DNA from: an uncultured Bacteroides sp.
GTDB taxonomy: Bacteria > Bacteroidota > Bacteroidia > Bacteroidales > Bacteroidaceae
Direction of reading: 5' to 3'
Assembly: GCF_963666545.1 (NCBI RefSeq)
Contig: NZ_OY762899.1
Location: 3,662,365-3,726,364 of the forward strand
DNA length: 64,000 bases
A model generated the notes under the pieces. That model had not been told where the DNA came from. It did no database searches and saw nothing but the letters and a program-made list of their open reading frames with translations. The translations under genes and the position numbers were made by a program. Below, piece by piece: positions 32,929 to 42,017 of the stretch (its first letter is position 1; each line of letters starts with the position of its first letter).

Positions 32929-32981
32929 ATCTTTTCCTTTATATAACTCCCTCCCAAATGCAAGAATAGAGGCTAATTCGT

Positions 32982-34370
32982 TTAGATTAAATAATATCCT
33001 CCTGTTTTTGACGCACCTCTAAATTCTACCAATTTTTTTTCATTGAGAGATTTTAGATAACGCTTAGTCATTCTTAGGCTTTTATATATTCTTTCAGAAA
33101 TTTCGATAGCATTTAGTCCTTCTTCTTTTCTGATTAAATCTAAAACGATCTGCTCATTCTCATTTACAGTGCCATTTACAGTGCCATTTACAGTGCCATT
33201 TACAGTGCCATTTACAGTATCACTCGTGATACTGTGTTTTCTCTTGAACACTGCCGTAAACATTCCCTCTGTGTGAAATTCCGGTTCAGGAAGATTAGCC
33301 GCTTTCATAGCTTCCTGCATACGAGGAATACCGGATGCGACTTTTTCAACCAAGTGCATACGGGTAAATAGTCCGAATATTAACGGATTACGTGTCATAC
33401 TCTTGTGTCCGAAATCTTTAGCAACTATCGGCAACAGTCCTCCGGGATTGGAAACTTCTACTCGGTCATCGAACATCTCTATCATAATGGTTGCACCTTC
33501 TTCATAATAGTCCCTATGAGAAAGCGCATTGATAATAGCTTCTTTAAAAACATCAAGGGGTATTTCCCATATTTCCTCTCTTGGTCCAGTGCCTTTAATA
33601 TTGTATGCCACTTGCAACTTACTTTCGAGCCACCCCATTGCCTGTAAATACTGTTGGTATAATGGTCCACCAAATACCTTATCATCTATGATATATACTT
33701 TAGTTGTTCCCTTGAAAAGAACACATCTTGTTATTGCGTGCGGGAATTTCCGTTCAGGTTGTTTCCCAAAGAACATGGCAGCACCGTTCTTAGCTATTCC
33801 TTTATCCGTGAACAGTTCCAAATTCTCAAATATCTGTTTGCTGGTAATAGATGGACTCAGTTTTGCCTCTGTGCGGAAGTCTTTTATCGCTTGTTCGTCA
33901 GCATCCGTGTAGATGTTGAACCACGAGCAGGGAATGGTATCAAAGAATATCTTATTACATTCCTGAAAGAAGCTGCGCATTTCTTCTACTGTACGGAGCT
34001 TTTGAGAATTGGCTCCTTCACGGACAAAGATAGAACCGGAAAAAATATAAGGTTTATCCTTGCCTGATGGAACATCAATTACCCAAATTGATTTGTCTTC
34101 AATAGTTACAGCATACATCTCACAATGGAGTGCAGGAGAAATCTCGCTGATAGAACCCTGAATAGCCGAACGTTTATCATTCTCTAAGTTGGTACCGATA
34201 ATCAGTCCGTTATCATCTATCCCAATAAGCAAATATCCTCCGTCAGCGTTGGCGAAAGCGCAAATTTCTTCTGTCAGTTCACGAACCTTTGAGGGGACAC
34301 GAACTTTAAACTCCACATTATAGCCTTCTCCGCTATCAATGAGTGATTGTAGGCTTTCTTTCTCAATCAT
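32982..34370 (-). CDS. AlbA_2 (Schlafen-type) ATP-binding transcriptional regulator
   Basis: 462 aa. N-terminal AlbA_2 domain (about 10-135: EGYNVEFKVRV, ICAFANADGGYLLIGIDDNG) and the C-terminal HATPase_c_4-like region (about 265-370: EAIINALSHRDYYEEGATIMIEMFDDRVEVSNPGG, with GLFTRMHLVEKVASGIPRM). After a repeat-encoded linker the last 60 residues look like a winged helix (LIRKEEGLNAIEISERIYKSLRMTKRYLKSL). Family members are annotated as DNA-binding regulators or stress/defence-linked ATPases and are common in mobile and defence regions. The linker (about 390-408) is a tandem TVNG repeat. Target unknown. Confidence 0.85.
   Translation of the reverse strand: MIEKESLQSLIDSGEGYNVEFKVRVPSKVRELTEEICAFANADGGYLLIGIDDNGLIIGTNLENDKRSAIQGSISEISPALHCEMYAVTIEDKSIWVIDVPSGKDKPYIFSGSIFVREGANSQKLRTVEEMRSFFQECNKIFFDTIPCSWFNIYTDADEQAIKDFRTEAKLSPSITSKQIFENLELFTDKGIAKNGAAMFFGKQPERKFPHAITRCVLFKGTTKVYIIDDKVFGGPLYQQYLQAMGWLESKLQVAYNIKGTGPREEIWEIPLDVFKEAIINALSHRDYYEEGATIMIEMFDDRVEVSNPGGLLPIVAKDFGHKSMTRNPLIFGLFTRMHLVEKVASGIPRMQEAMKAANLPEPEFHTEGMFTAVFKRKHSITSDTVNGTVNGTVNGTVNGTVNENEQIVLDLIRKEEGLNAIEISERIYKSLRMTKRYLKSLNEKKLVEFRGASKTGGYYLI
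33161..33220. repeat. 12-bp tandem repeat inside the AlbA_2 gene
   Basis: Five consecutive 12-bp units (catttacagtgc on the plus strand, last unit diverged) encode repeated Thr-Val-Asn-Gly in the linker between ATPase and winged-helix domains. Because 12 is a multiple of 3, gain or loss of units would change linker length without shifting frame. Confidence 0.9.
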
Positions 34371-34509
34371 AATTAATCAATTGGATTACAAAGATATGAT
34401 TAATCCTCCAAGATACGGGGCTTATTTTCTTGAAAAATAGTAAACTCCGTTTTTATAATCAACCTTTGCTACGTAAAAGATTGCATTTAATCATCAACTA
34501 AAAATCTGC

Positions 34510-34587
34510 ACGGTTCAGTTGCCTCAACTGAACCGTTCTCTTTCATCAACTGCACGGTTCTGTTGGGGCAACTGAACGGTGCAGTTG
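34510..34587. repeat. Two related inverted repeats in a 275-bp intergenic region
   Basis: IR1: acggttcagttg (34510-34521) / caactgaaccgt (34525-34536), perfect with a 3-nt loop. IR2: arms 34547-34565 and 34569-34587 pair at 17 of 19 positions. The core ACGGTTC-GTTG/CAACTGAAC recurs four times. They lie between the DUF4373-like gene (ends 34646) and the AlbA_2 gene (starts 34370). Possible terminator plus operator array, or iteron-like sites of a former element. Confidence 0.75.
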
Positions 34588-34645
34588 GAAAAAATATGGC
34601 TATCTTATCTATCGACCATTCGAAACGCCACAACGAGCAAAACGA

Positions 34646-35602
34646 TTACCCCGCTAAAGCAAAACTCTTGTGCCGGAGGTCAGGCGAAGGAGGTGGGCGT
34701 AGCATCAAGCAAGCGATTGAACTTGAGCGCAACAAGTTGAATCGCTCGTAGCTACTACAATCTCCATCAAAGTAATCCGAAACGAGAAGCTTGGAAGTTG
34801 GCTCTTTGCTTTTTTCTTTTTTGTGGCAATCCAAAAATGGAAGAATAGAAACTTGGTAATTGTTGGTGGTTATGGAAGTTGTTACGCGCGCAGTTGTTGT
34901 ACCACAACAACCATACTTTACTTTATCTTTTTCTACTTTACTTTCCTCTTCTAGAGAACACGTTGCAACTCGTTCATTATCAGCGTTTTGCAAAAGTGCA
35001 TTTTTCGTTGTTTTTGCACTGTTTTGCATGCTATTTTGCGCATTGTTTTGTGCACCTTGAAACAGTTCGTTTGCACTCTTTTGCATCACTTTCGAGCAAG
35101 TTATTTCAGACTCTTTTGCCGGAGAATCGACAATTATTGGAATGATGGTTCCAACAATTGATGTATTCACTTCCGGTGCATACTTCTGTTGCGAATCAAC
35201 CATCGAAACAGTCTTTTTTCGTCTCTGCGTTCTTTTTGGCAATTCCTCTGGAGATGCAACCTCGGATGCCTGATCTTTTTTTGCTGCCATTGTCTTACGC
35301 TTTTCCTCAAGCGGCTTCATCCGTTTGCTGAGTCCGGGGGACGAGAAGTACTGTTCATCATCCAGCACAAACAAGTCGTACTTCCGGATAATATCAGATA
35401 AATACTCCGTCGAAAGACGAAACTCCCGAGCCAAGGCAGGAAGCAGAGAGAGTGGCATCGAATAATTTTTCTGCATGCGCAGATATTCCAATAGGCACCA
35501 ATAAACACCGTATCCCTCAAGACCTTTATCGGCTTTGAGGCGTAACAGTTTAATGTTATTGTGCGCTGTTACATCGTGTGGAAAGTACTGATCATTCTTC
35601 AT
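34646..35602 (-). CDS. DUF4373/Lin1244-like protein (phage or plasmid type)
   Basis: 318 aa. N-terminal about 95 residues fit the DUF4373 (Lin1244/Lin1753-like) domain: YFPHDVTAHNNIKLLRLKAD, GYGVYWCLLEYLRM, FRLSTEYLSDIIRKYDLF. The family looks like a replication-initiation or phage-associated winged helix. The rest is low-complexity, rich in Lys, Gln and Asn (SANELFQGAQNNAQNS) and then ends in Arg/Pro-rich SIACLMLRPPPSPDL. A 10-bp-arm palindrome lies about 31 bp upstream of its start. Suggests a fragment of an integrated element. Only the N-terminal domain is confident; no catalytic residues are assigned. Confidence 0.7.
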   Translation of the reverse strand: MKNDQYFPHDVTAHNNIKLLRLKADKGLEGYGVYWCLLEYLRMQKNYSMPLSLLPALAREFRLSTEYLSDIIRKYDLFVLDDEQYFSSPGLSKRMKPLEEKRKTMAAKKDQASEVASPEELPKRTQRRKKTVSMVDSQQKYAPEVNTSIVGTIIPIIVDSPAKESEITCSKVMQKSANELFQGAQNNAQNSMQNSAKTTKNALLQNADNERVATCSLEEESKVEKDKVKYGCCGTTTARVTTSITTNNYQVSILPFLDCHKKEKSKEPTSKLLVSDYFDGDCSSYERFNLLRSSSIACLMLRPPPSPDLRHKSFALAG

Positions 35603-35632
35603 TCCGCAAAGGTCACGAAAAAAAAGAGGTAT

Positions 35633-35656
35633 CTTGTTGCGTAATAACGCAACAAG
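35633..35656. promoter_or_regulatory. 10-bp-arm palindrome upstream of the DUF4373-like gene
   Basis: cttgttgcgt (35633-35642) / acgcaacaag (35647-35656), perfect, 4-nt loop. Placed 31 bp before the start of the DUF4373-like gene, a usual position for an autoregulatory operator. No partner repressor identified. Confidence 0.5.
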
Positions 35657-35763
35657 GATACAAATTATGCTTAATAGAATGAAAAAAGAAGCTCAAAGCG
35701 GTTTCTTATAAAGGTAAAGCGCGCGTTCTTTTTTATTTAGAGAGGAAATATTTGAATTATTTT

Positions 35764-37029
35764 CTAAAGATCTAGCAGCCACTTCCATATAGGAACGACT
35801 TCAATTACCTTACCGTCCATCTCCAACATTCGTTCTGTATCCCGTGTAATAATCAAAAGTTTGTTGCATTCCAATGCTTTCGGAATCTTCAGCAGCGCTT
35901 TTACTTCCCTGTCAAATGTACCATCACTATTGTCAAGGTTGTAACATACTTGAATAGCTGTATAAGTATCAGGAATATAGAAATCAACTTCAACACCTTG
36001 ATTGTAGAAATAAACAGCATCATTACGCCCATATTTACGCAGTAAAGTCACAGCGACCATATTCTCCAGCAAAGAAGTGTTCCCATCCAACAAGAAAAGG
36101 TTAAGAATTCCATTGTCTGTAAAATAATATTTGGGAGAGGTCTCTTTATCTACCAATTTACCTGCGATGTTTAGTATGGGATTGATAAGCCATGCGTCTT
36201 TAGCATACTCCATATAGTTGATAACAGTATTCGTACCAACTTTTGCTCCAGTTGATGATACAATATTCGCTATCCGGGTAAATGATAATGGTTGCTTGAC
36301 ACTCTCTGCCAATTTCTTAAATAAGATACGTAAAGCAAACGTGTTTTCTACAGCGTGGCGGGCTGCAATATCTCCCAGATAGATTTTCTGATACACACTG
36401 GTAAGGTAATCTCTTTTTGCTGAAAATTCAGCACCTTCGGGGAATCCACCAAAGTAGAAATAATCATTGAATTTTCGCAATACGTCTGCTTTGGCTTCCG
36501 TAGACAATAACTGATTGGCAGTTGTAGGAATATTGTTTGCCGTTAGAAACTCTTTGAACGAATATGGATATACATCAATGGGAATATAGCGTCCGCCTAA
36601 TGTGCTCTGAATATCCTGACTTAACATTTTGGCATTGCTTCCCGTAATATACACCCGATGTTTAGTGTCAGCCATACGACGGGCAAACTTTTCCCATCCG
36701 GTAATATTTTGTATCTCATCAAGAAATAGGATGGGTTTCTTTCCATACATTTCCAAATGAACTTCCAATAACAGGTTTAAATCCTCAATACCCATTCCGG
36801 TAAGACGTTCGTCCTCAAAATTGATGTAAAGCATTTCATCCCACTGGATGCCTTGTGCAAGTAACTGCTGCATCCGTTGATAGAGCAGGTAAGATTTTCC
36901 CGCCCGCCTGATACCAACAAAAACGTAATTCCCGAATTCTTCAAAAGTGAAATCTCGGGGAATCACCTTATATTTTGGGACTTCTGTCTGATTATCGGCA
37001 ATAACTGTTTTGAGAATGTTCTTATTCAT
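35764..37029 (-). CDS. AAA_14/DUF4143 family ATPase
   Basis: 421 aa. AAA_14 ATPase at the N-terminus with P-loop GIRRAGKSYLLYQRM and Walker B PILFLDEIQNITGW; sensor YITGSNAKML; then the DUF4143 C-terminal part (FTRIANIVSSTGAKVGTNTVINYMEYAKDAWLI ... YYFTDNGILNLFLLDG) with a nuclease-like EVDFYIPD stretch. This family is abundant in Bacteroidetes and archaea with no settled role. It has its own promoter and begins 178 bp from the IS66 left end, so the insertion did not disrupt it. Confidence 0.9.
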   Translation of the reverse strand: MNKNILKTVIADNQTEVPKYKVIPRDFTFEEFGNYVFVGIRRAGKSYLLYQRMQQLLAQGIQWDEMLYINFEDERLTGMGIEDLNLLLEVHLEMYGKKPILFLDEIQNITGWEKFARRMADTKHRVYITGSNAKMLSQDIQSTLGGRYIPIDVYPYSFKEFLTANNIPTTANQLLSTEAKADVLRKFNDYFYFGGFPEGAEFSAKRDYLTSVYQKIYLGDIAARHAVENTFALRILFKKLAESVKQPLSFTRIANIVSSTGAKVGTNTVINYMEYAKDAWLINPILNIAGKLVDKETSPKYYFTDNGILNLFLLDGNTSLLENMVAVTLLRKYGRNDAVYFYNQGVEVDFYIPDTYTAIQVCYNLDNSDGTFDREVKALLKIPKALECNKLLIITRDTERMLEMDGKVIEVVPIWKWLLDL

Positions 37030-37054
37030 ATTCCATATTGTTTTATCGGCAGAA

Positions 37055-37086
37055 CAAAAATAGCATATTTTTATTTCATATACAAA
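37055..37086 (-). promoter_or_regulatory. Promoter of the AAA_14 gene within a 33-bp direct repeat
   Basis: Minus strand: -33 TTTG (37083-37086), 20-bp spacer, -7 TATTTTTG (37055-37062). A near-copy of the 33-bp stretch (37052-37084 and 37085-37117) contains a second -7-like TATTTTTG at 37088-37095, but its -33 spacing is too long, so only the first is a credible promoter. Confidence 0.6.
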
Positions 37087-37273
37087 ACAAAAATAGATAT
37101 TTTTTATTCTACATACAGAACAAACAGGTTTTATTTCAAGGCGGATTGCCCAACATGATTCTGTAACCGTCGTAACAGTTAAGGTGGCAACAGGATAAAA
37201 TAGACTGTAAGCATTCGGTGAACCCCGTATTTCTTTGATGTCTTTAATGGCCTACTTTTGCCAGAAAAAAGTT

Positions 37274-37618
37274 ATGTTGAATCTTAAAGAATTTCAATTG
37301 ATTTATTCCCGTTACCAGAGTAGCGGTTTGAAAGTTTGTGATTTTTGTGCTAACGAATTGATTAATGAGGCCAAATTTTATTATTGGCAAAAGAAGTTGC
37401 GAAAGCAAACTTCTCCGATAAAGAGCTTTGTTCCCATTGTTCTGGACACCTCCAATCCCCCTTCACCCTTGTCCCGCATTACCGATGAAGTTGGCCCCAG
37501 CCCTTCGGACGTGCTTCATTCCGAATGCGAGATCCTTTATCCTTGGGGAACCACCTTTCGTTTGAAAGGCGCGATAAATCCTGAGCTCCTCAAGATGTTA
37601 ATCCAATTAACCCATTAA
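37274..37618 (+). CDS. tnpA: IS66 accessory protein TnpA
   Basis: 114 aa from ATG 37274; an in-frame ATG at 37235 would add 13 residues not typical of the family start. LIYSRYQSSGLKVCDFC...NEAKFYYWQKKL is the usual IS66 Orf1/TnpA pattern (helix-turn-helix-like N-terminus). Needed with TnpB for IS66 transposition in characterised members. Stops 4 bp before TnpB. Confidence 0.85.
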   Translation: MLNLKEFQLIYSRYQSSGLKVCDFCANELINEAKFYYWQKKLRKQTSPIKSFVPIVLDTSNPPSPLSRITDEVGPSPSDVLHSECEILYPWGTTFRLKGAINPELLKMLIQLTH

Positions 37619-37622
37619 TGCC

Positions 37623-37979
37623 ATGTTCAATCTGAATGACTCAATGCGCTACTATTTGTATCCGTACCCCACGGATATGCGCAAAAGCTTTTACACCCTG
37701 AGCGGTGTTGTCAGAGACCTGATGGGGCAGGATGTCCGTAAAGGGGATGTGTTCATCTTTATTGGCCGTACTTGTAGCAGCATGAAGATTCTGCATATGG
37801 AGTGCGGTGGATTGGTGATCTATCACTTGAGGCTGGAAGAAGGGATGTTCAGACTACCCGTTTTTGATGAAGAAACACATACCTACAGAACAAGTTGGCA
37901 GGATTTAATGCTTATGGTACAAGGCATTGATACGAACAAATGCACCCGTCAAAAAAGATGGAATCCACACAACAAATAG
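37623..37979 (+). CDS. tnpB: IS66 accessory protein TnpB (Orf2)
   Basis: 118 aa. Contains PTDMRKSFYTLSGVV, GDVFIFIGRTCSSMKIL and HLRLEEGMFRLP, the standard TnpB/Orf2 signature (usually 110-120 aa). Appears intact. Lies between TnpA and the transposase gene in the order expected for IS66. Confidence 0.92.
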   Translation: MFNLNDSMRYYLYPYPTDMRKSFYTLSGVVRDLMGQDVRKGDVFIFIGRTCSSMKILHMECGGLVIYHLRLEEGMFRLPVFDEETHTYRTSWQDLMLMVQGIDTNKCTRQKRWNPHNK

Positions 37980-38040
37980 AGTAAAAAACAAGCGAATTAG
38001 TTTGTCATATACGCTAAAAAAAGCTATCTTTACATCATAA

Positions 38041-39375
38041 ATGATAGCAAAAATGGAAGAATTATCCAGCGATAAAGACCTATTTGTACAAGCCCTTCTG
38101 GCAGAACGTGACCGGCTGTTCCAAGAGAACAGCCGCCTCAAATGCAAGCTGGGGGATCGTGCGGATGTGGAATCTCTGAAGTCTTCCTATGAGAAAACAA
38201 TCAGCCACCAAAAGGAGAAGATCATCTCCTTGGAACAACAGGTGGCGTATCTACAGCGTCGTATGTGGGGTAAATCCAGCGAACGTTTCATCAAGGAAGA
38301 ACCCTTACAGCGAAGGCTTGATTTCGAGGGCTTGGAACTCTTGCCTGAAGAGGAAAAAGAAGCCCGTCAGGCTAAGGAGGAGATTGAAAACTACAAGACT
38401 CGGACCATCCGGGTGAAAGAGAAAGAAAAACCGGCACGCAAGCCTATCCCCGAAAACATCCCTCGAGTGGAAGAACATCTCTATCCCGAAAATATCGACA
38501 TGGAAAACTGGATTGAACTGGAGCCTGAAATTACCGAAGTGTTGGAGCATAAGCCCCAAGAGTTCTTTGTCCGAAGAATCATCCGTCACAAATACGCGCT
38601 AAGGAACAAATCTATTCCTGTGGAATGCCCAATTCTTACCGCTACCCTTCCTGATTTACCTTTAGCCAAAAGTTATGCGGGAGCTTCCTTACTGGCAGAG
38701 CTAATGATCAACAAATATGTCAATCATCTTCCTTTCTATCGACAGATACAAATGTTCAAGCAGCTTGGAGTCAGTCTTCCTGCCGCAACAGTTAATGACT
38801 GGTTTAAACAGACGGCAGATTTGCTCAGACCTTTATACTACCGATTGAAGGAAATAGTTCTGGCGAGTGATTATATACAAGTAGACGAGTCCACTCTACC
38901 AATTATTAACGAGGAAAAACATAAGACTGTCAAAGGATATATCTGGATGGTCAGGGCGGTTTTGACGGACCTGGTATTCTTTCACTACGACCACGGTTCC
39001 AGAGCACAGAAAGTAGTGATCCCATTATTGAAGCACTTCAAAGGTGCTTTGCAAACAGACGGGTATGAAGTCTATAAAATGTATGAAGACAAGAAAGGGG
39101 TACTCCCACTGGGATGTTGGGCACATGCCCGAAGGAAGTTTGAAGAGGCTTTAAAAGAGGATAAAGTCAGGGCGGAGTATGCCTTGGCGCAAATCGGCAT
39201 GCTTTATGACGTGGAAAGGCGGGCTGATGTAGAAAAACTCTCTTTTGAAGAGCGCTCCGACCTTCGTTGCCGATTATCTTATCCAATAATGGTCGCTTTT
39301 GAAAAATGGCTGGTGAATGAATATCCGAATGTGCTTCCCAAAGGACGGATTGGCAAAGCGATCAGATATACCTGA
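38041..39375 (+). pseudogene. tnpC: IS66 transposase TnpC, 5' part, truncated by the IS21 insertion
   Basis: Codes 444 aa: N-terminal coiled coil (EELSSDKDLFVQALLAERDRLFQEN), zinc-finger-like region, and the DDE domain with the first two acidic residues (YIQVDEST and GALQTDGYEVY). The TGA stop at 39373-39375 is formed by the first bases of the IS21 element. The third catalytic residue, normally in an NNxxENxIRPLALGRKN block, is on the far side of the insertion (42018-42332). The truncated protein should therefore be inactive. Confidence 0.93.
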
Positions 39376-39378
39376 TAA

Positions 39379-39497
39379 TAGCGGCCAAAGGATACCACTT
39401 GTAGCGCTCAATAGGATACCACCTGTAGCGCTCAAATGGGTACCGGTCAGAGCGGTCAAATAGGTACCGGTTGTAGCGGTCAAATGGGTACCGCTTC
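39379..39497. repeat. IS21 left-end tandem repeats (five units)
   Basis: Units begin TAGCG at 39379, 39402, 39426 and 39474 and GAGCG at 39450, spaced 23-24 bp, each with a GGTACC or GATACC core. Multiple terminal repeats serve as transposase-binding sites in IS21 elements; five is many. Confidence 0.85.
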
Positions 39498-39566
39498 TTC
39501 GTCTGTAATTTTCTCATTAATAAATCTCGTAATATTGCATTAAAAAAACACTTAAAATGCAGTATT

Positions 39567-41150
39567 ATGGCAAATGATAAAATTACGATGTTAAAACTAA
39601 AACGCATGCTTCAACTTCTCAGCTGTGGTCAATCGCTGAACTTCATTTGTTCAGAGCTGCATATGAGTAAGCGCACTGTTCACAACTACAAGCAACTAGT
39701 GTCTCAAACAAATCTTACTTACGATGCTCTTCTACGTCTGAGTGACTTCGACCTTGCCGCCATTCTGCAACCTGCATCATCCGTCCCCCAAGCAGACGGA
39801 CGTAAAAGCACATTGGACTTTCAGTTGGAAGGTTATCTTTCAGAACTCAACCGCCCGTATGTGACGATCCAATTACTTTGGGAAGAATATATTGTCCAAT
39901 ATCCGGATGGATACCAATATACACAATTCAAAAAATATCTGACCGATTACCGTAAACATCACGAGTATGTCTATCACAATACTTATGCTCCGGGTCAAGA
40001 GTGGCAGATTGATTTTGCAGGCGATCATCTTTATCTGACCGATCGTAAGAGCGGCTCTTCCCAAGCCGTGGTACTTCTGTGCTGCATTCTCCCCTTTAGC
40101 GGCTACGCTTTTGCCATCGCCCTGATGAGTGCTGTTATGGAACATTTCTTCTACGGTTTAGGAAAAGGACTTGAGTATCTTGGCGCTGTTCCTCAAGTGG
40201 CTAAAAGCGATAACATGACCCAATGGGTAAAGAAGTCCTCCCGTTATGAGCCCAGGTTTACAGATGCCACAGACCAGTGGTGCCTTCATTACGGCATCAT
40301 GCCGGATGTCTGTCGTGTACGCAAGCCCCGTGATAAGGGTCCGGTGGAAGGACTGGTAAATAAACTCTATCAGTTCATTTATGCCCGTATGCGGAATGAA
40401 GTCTTTTATACGCTAGACAGCCTAAACAGCCGTATTCTGGAACTTTTGGATGAGTTCAACTACAAGGATATCAAACGCAAAGGAATCAGTCGCAGAGACA
40501 TTTATATACGTGAAGAGAAACCGCTGATGAACGTACTTCCTCTTACTCCATACCGTTTTCGTTACCAGAAAGAGTTTACCGTCTCCTCCAATTACCATGT
40601 ACTTGTGGGTAGTGAACAGCACTCTTATAGCATTCCTTATCAATATGTGGGAAAACGGGCAAAAGTCCTGTGGGATATGGATACCGTTGAGGTTTACGTG
40701 GCAGCAGAACGTATCGTGATCCATAGAAGGAACTTTGCCGCTTATGGTTATACCACTCAAGAGAACCACATGCCTGCCAATCATATCGCTTATAAACGCA
40801 CCAAAGAGTATAATGCGGCAGCCATACAAGCACGTGCTCTGCATATTGGACAAGCTACCAAATGGGCTGTGGACAGTCTACTGGCAAGCAGAAACTTTCC
40901 TCAACAGTCCTACAGAACTTGCCAGGGGATCTTCTCTCTGGCTTCAAGATATGGTGAGAGGCGCATAGAGAGTGCCTGCTCAATCATACGCTCCGGATCT
41001 TTAGGTTTTACGCTGACCATGCTAAGAAATATACTCCAAAAGAATCTGGATCTGGATCAGAATCAAACAGAAACAATCTCCACAACGCCTCTGAACACAC
41101 AAGTAAGAGGCGCGCAGGAATATAATCAAATTAATAACAAAGAAAGATGA
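39567..41150 (+). CDS. istA: IS21 transposase IstA
   Basis: 527 aa. N-terminal helix-turn-helix (LKRMLQLLSCGQSLNFICSELHMSKRTVHNY); DDE catalytic domain with WQIDFAGDHLYL (D), VAKSDNMTQWV (D) and KGPVEGLVNKLYQF (E); C-terminal RVLWDMDTVEVY-like barrel domain. Complete, appears functional. Overlaps istB by 4 bp (ATGA), the usual IS21 organisation. Confidence 0.94.
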   Translation: MANDKITMLKLKRMLQLLSCGQSLNFICSELHMSKRTVHNYKQLVSQTNLTYDALLRLSDFDLAAILQPASSVPQADGRKSTLDFQLEGYLSELNRPYVTIQLLWEEYIVQYPDGYQYTQFKKYLTDYRKHHEYVYHNTYAPGQEWQIDFAGDHLYLTDRKSGSSQAVVLLCCILPFSGYAFAIALMSAVMEHFFYGLGKGLEYLGAVPQVAKSDNMTQWVKKSSRYEPRFTDATDQWCLHYGIMPDVCRVRKPRDKGPVEGLVNKLYQFIYARMRNEVFYTLDSLNSRILELLDEFNYKDIKRKGISRRDIYIREEKPLMNVLPLTPYRFRYQKEFTVSSNYHVLVGSEQHSYSIPYQYVGKRAKVLWDMDTVEVYVAAERIVIHRRNFAAYGYTTQENHMPANHIAYKRTKEYNAAAIQARALHIGQATKWAVDSLLASRNFPQQSYRTCQGIFSLASRYGERRIESACSIIRSGSLGFTLTMLRNILQKNLDLDQNQTETISTTPLNTQVRGAQEYNQINNKER

Positions 41151-41878
41151 ACAATCAAGAAACAGCGGACCAGTTAGAAGGTCTCAAACTTAAAGGGATG
41201 GCCGATGCTTATAAGGCTATCATCAGTCTGCCCATGCAAGACAGGCCGGGTATGGAGCTTACCATAGCCAAACTCGTTGAAGCGGAACGTATTTACCGCA
41301 ATAACCAAAAGACCATGATGTATCTGAAAACCAGCAAGCTCAGATACGGTGCGTGCATAGAGGATATAGAATGTTCGGTGGCGCGCAATCTGACCAAAGA
41401 CATGATGTCTCAAATTGGGGATTGCAGTTTTATACGCAGAGCGGAGAATATCCTAATAACAGGGCTTACAGGATGCGGCAAGTCTTATCTGGCATGTGCC
41501 TTGGGAAGACAAGCGTGCCAACTCGGATTCCGCACGGAGTATCTGAACATGAACAAGTTTATTGAGAGAATAGCCTTGTCGAAAATTGATGGAACTTTCC
41601 TCAAAGTGATTACTCATCTGGAGAAGAATGAACTGATCATACTGGATGACTTTGGATTACAACCATTGGACGTTAATTCCAGATTGGCGCTCTTGCAAAT
41701 CTTAGAGGAAAGGTATGATAGAAAATCGGTTATTATTATATCACAACTACCGATTAGTAAATGGTATGATTACATAGCAGAACCTACCTTAGCGGATGCA
41801 ATTATGGACAGGCTGATTAATAACGCAACCCACATAGAACTTAAAGGTGAATCCATGAGAAAAAGACAGAAAAAATAA
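41147..41878 (+). CDS. istB: IS21 ATPase IstB
   Basis: 243 aa. P-loop GLTGCGKSYLACALGRQAC, Walker B LIILDDFGL and SVIIISQLPISKWYDYIAEPTLADAIMDRL, the standard IstB (DnaC-like) signature. Selects the target and regulates IstA in characterised members. Complete. Confidence 0.94.
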   Translation: MNNQETADQLEGLKLKGMADAYKAIISLPMQDRPGMELTIAKLVEAERIYRNNQKTMMYLKTSKLRYGACIEDIECSVARNLTKDMMSQIGDCSFIRRAENILITGLTGCGKSYLACALGRQACQLGFRTEYLNMNKFIERIALSKIDGTFLKVITHLEKNELIILDDFGLQPLDVNSRLALLQILEERYDRKSVIIISQLPISKWYDYIAEPTLADAIMDRLINNATHIELKGESMRKRQKK

Positions 41879-41908
41879 CTATGTTTGCAACTGGAAATTA
41901 CAGACGTG

Positions 41909-42003
41909 ATGCCGGTACCCATTACACCGCTACAACCGGTACCTATTTGACCGCTATAACCGGTATCCTTTACTCCGCTACAGTCGGTACCATTACACCG
42001 CTA
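41909..42003. repeat. IS21 right-end tandem repeats (four units)
   Basis: Units end CCGCTA at 41932, 41956, 41980 and 42003, spaced 24, 24 and 23 bp. They are the inverted counterparts of the left-end units. Confidence 0.85.
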
Positions 42004-42017
42004 TCATCAGATATACC

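Larger units (their letters stand above)
39373..42006 (+). mobile_element. IS21-family insertion sequence nested in the IS66 transposase gene
   Basis: About 2634 bp from TGATAATAGCGG to CCGCTATCA. Encodes IstA and IstB. Both ends carry arrays of about 24-bp repeats in opposite orientation. The target sequence TCAGATATACC is present on both sides (39362-39372 and 42007-42017), so the duplication is 11 bp, or up to 13 because the end bases also match. This is longer than the 4-8 bp I know for IS21. Excision with one copy restores the IS66 frame exactly. Confidence 0.93.

Noticed and set aside
34563-34751. A short plus-strand frame next to the palindromes
   Set aside because: Overlaps the inverted repeats and the 3' end of the DUF4373-like gene; no motif or ribosome-binding site.
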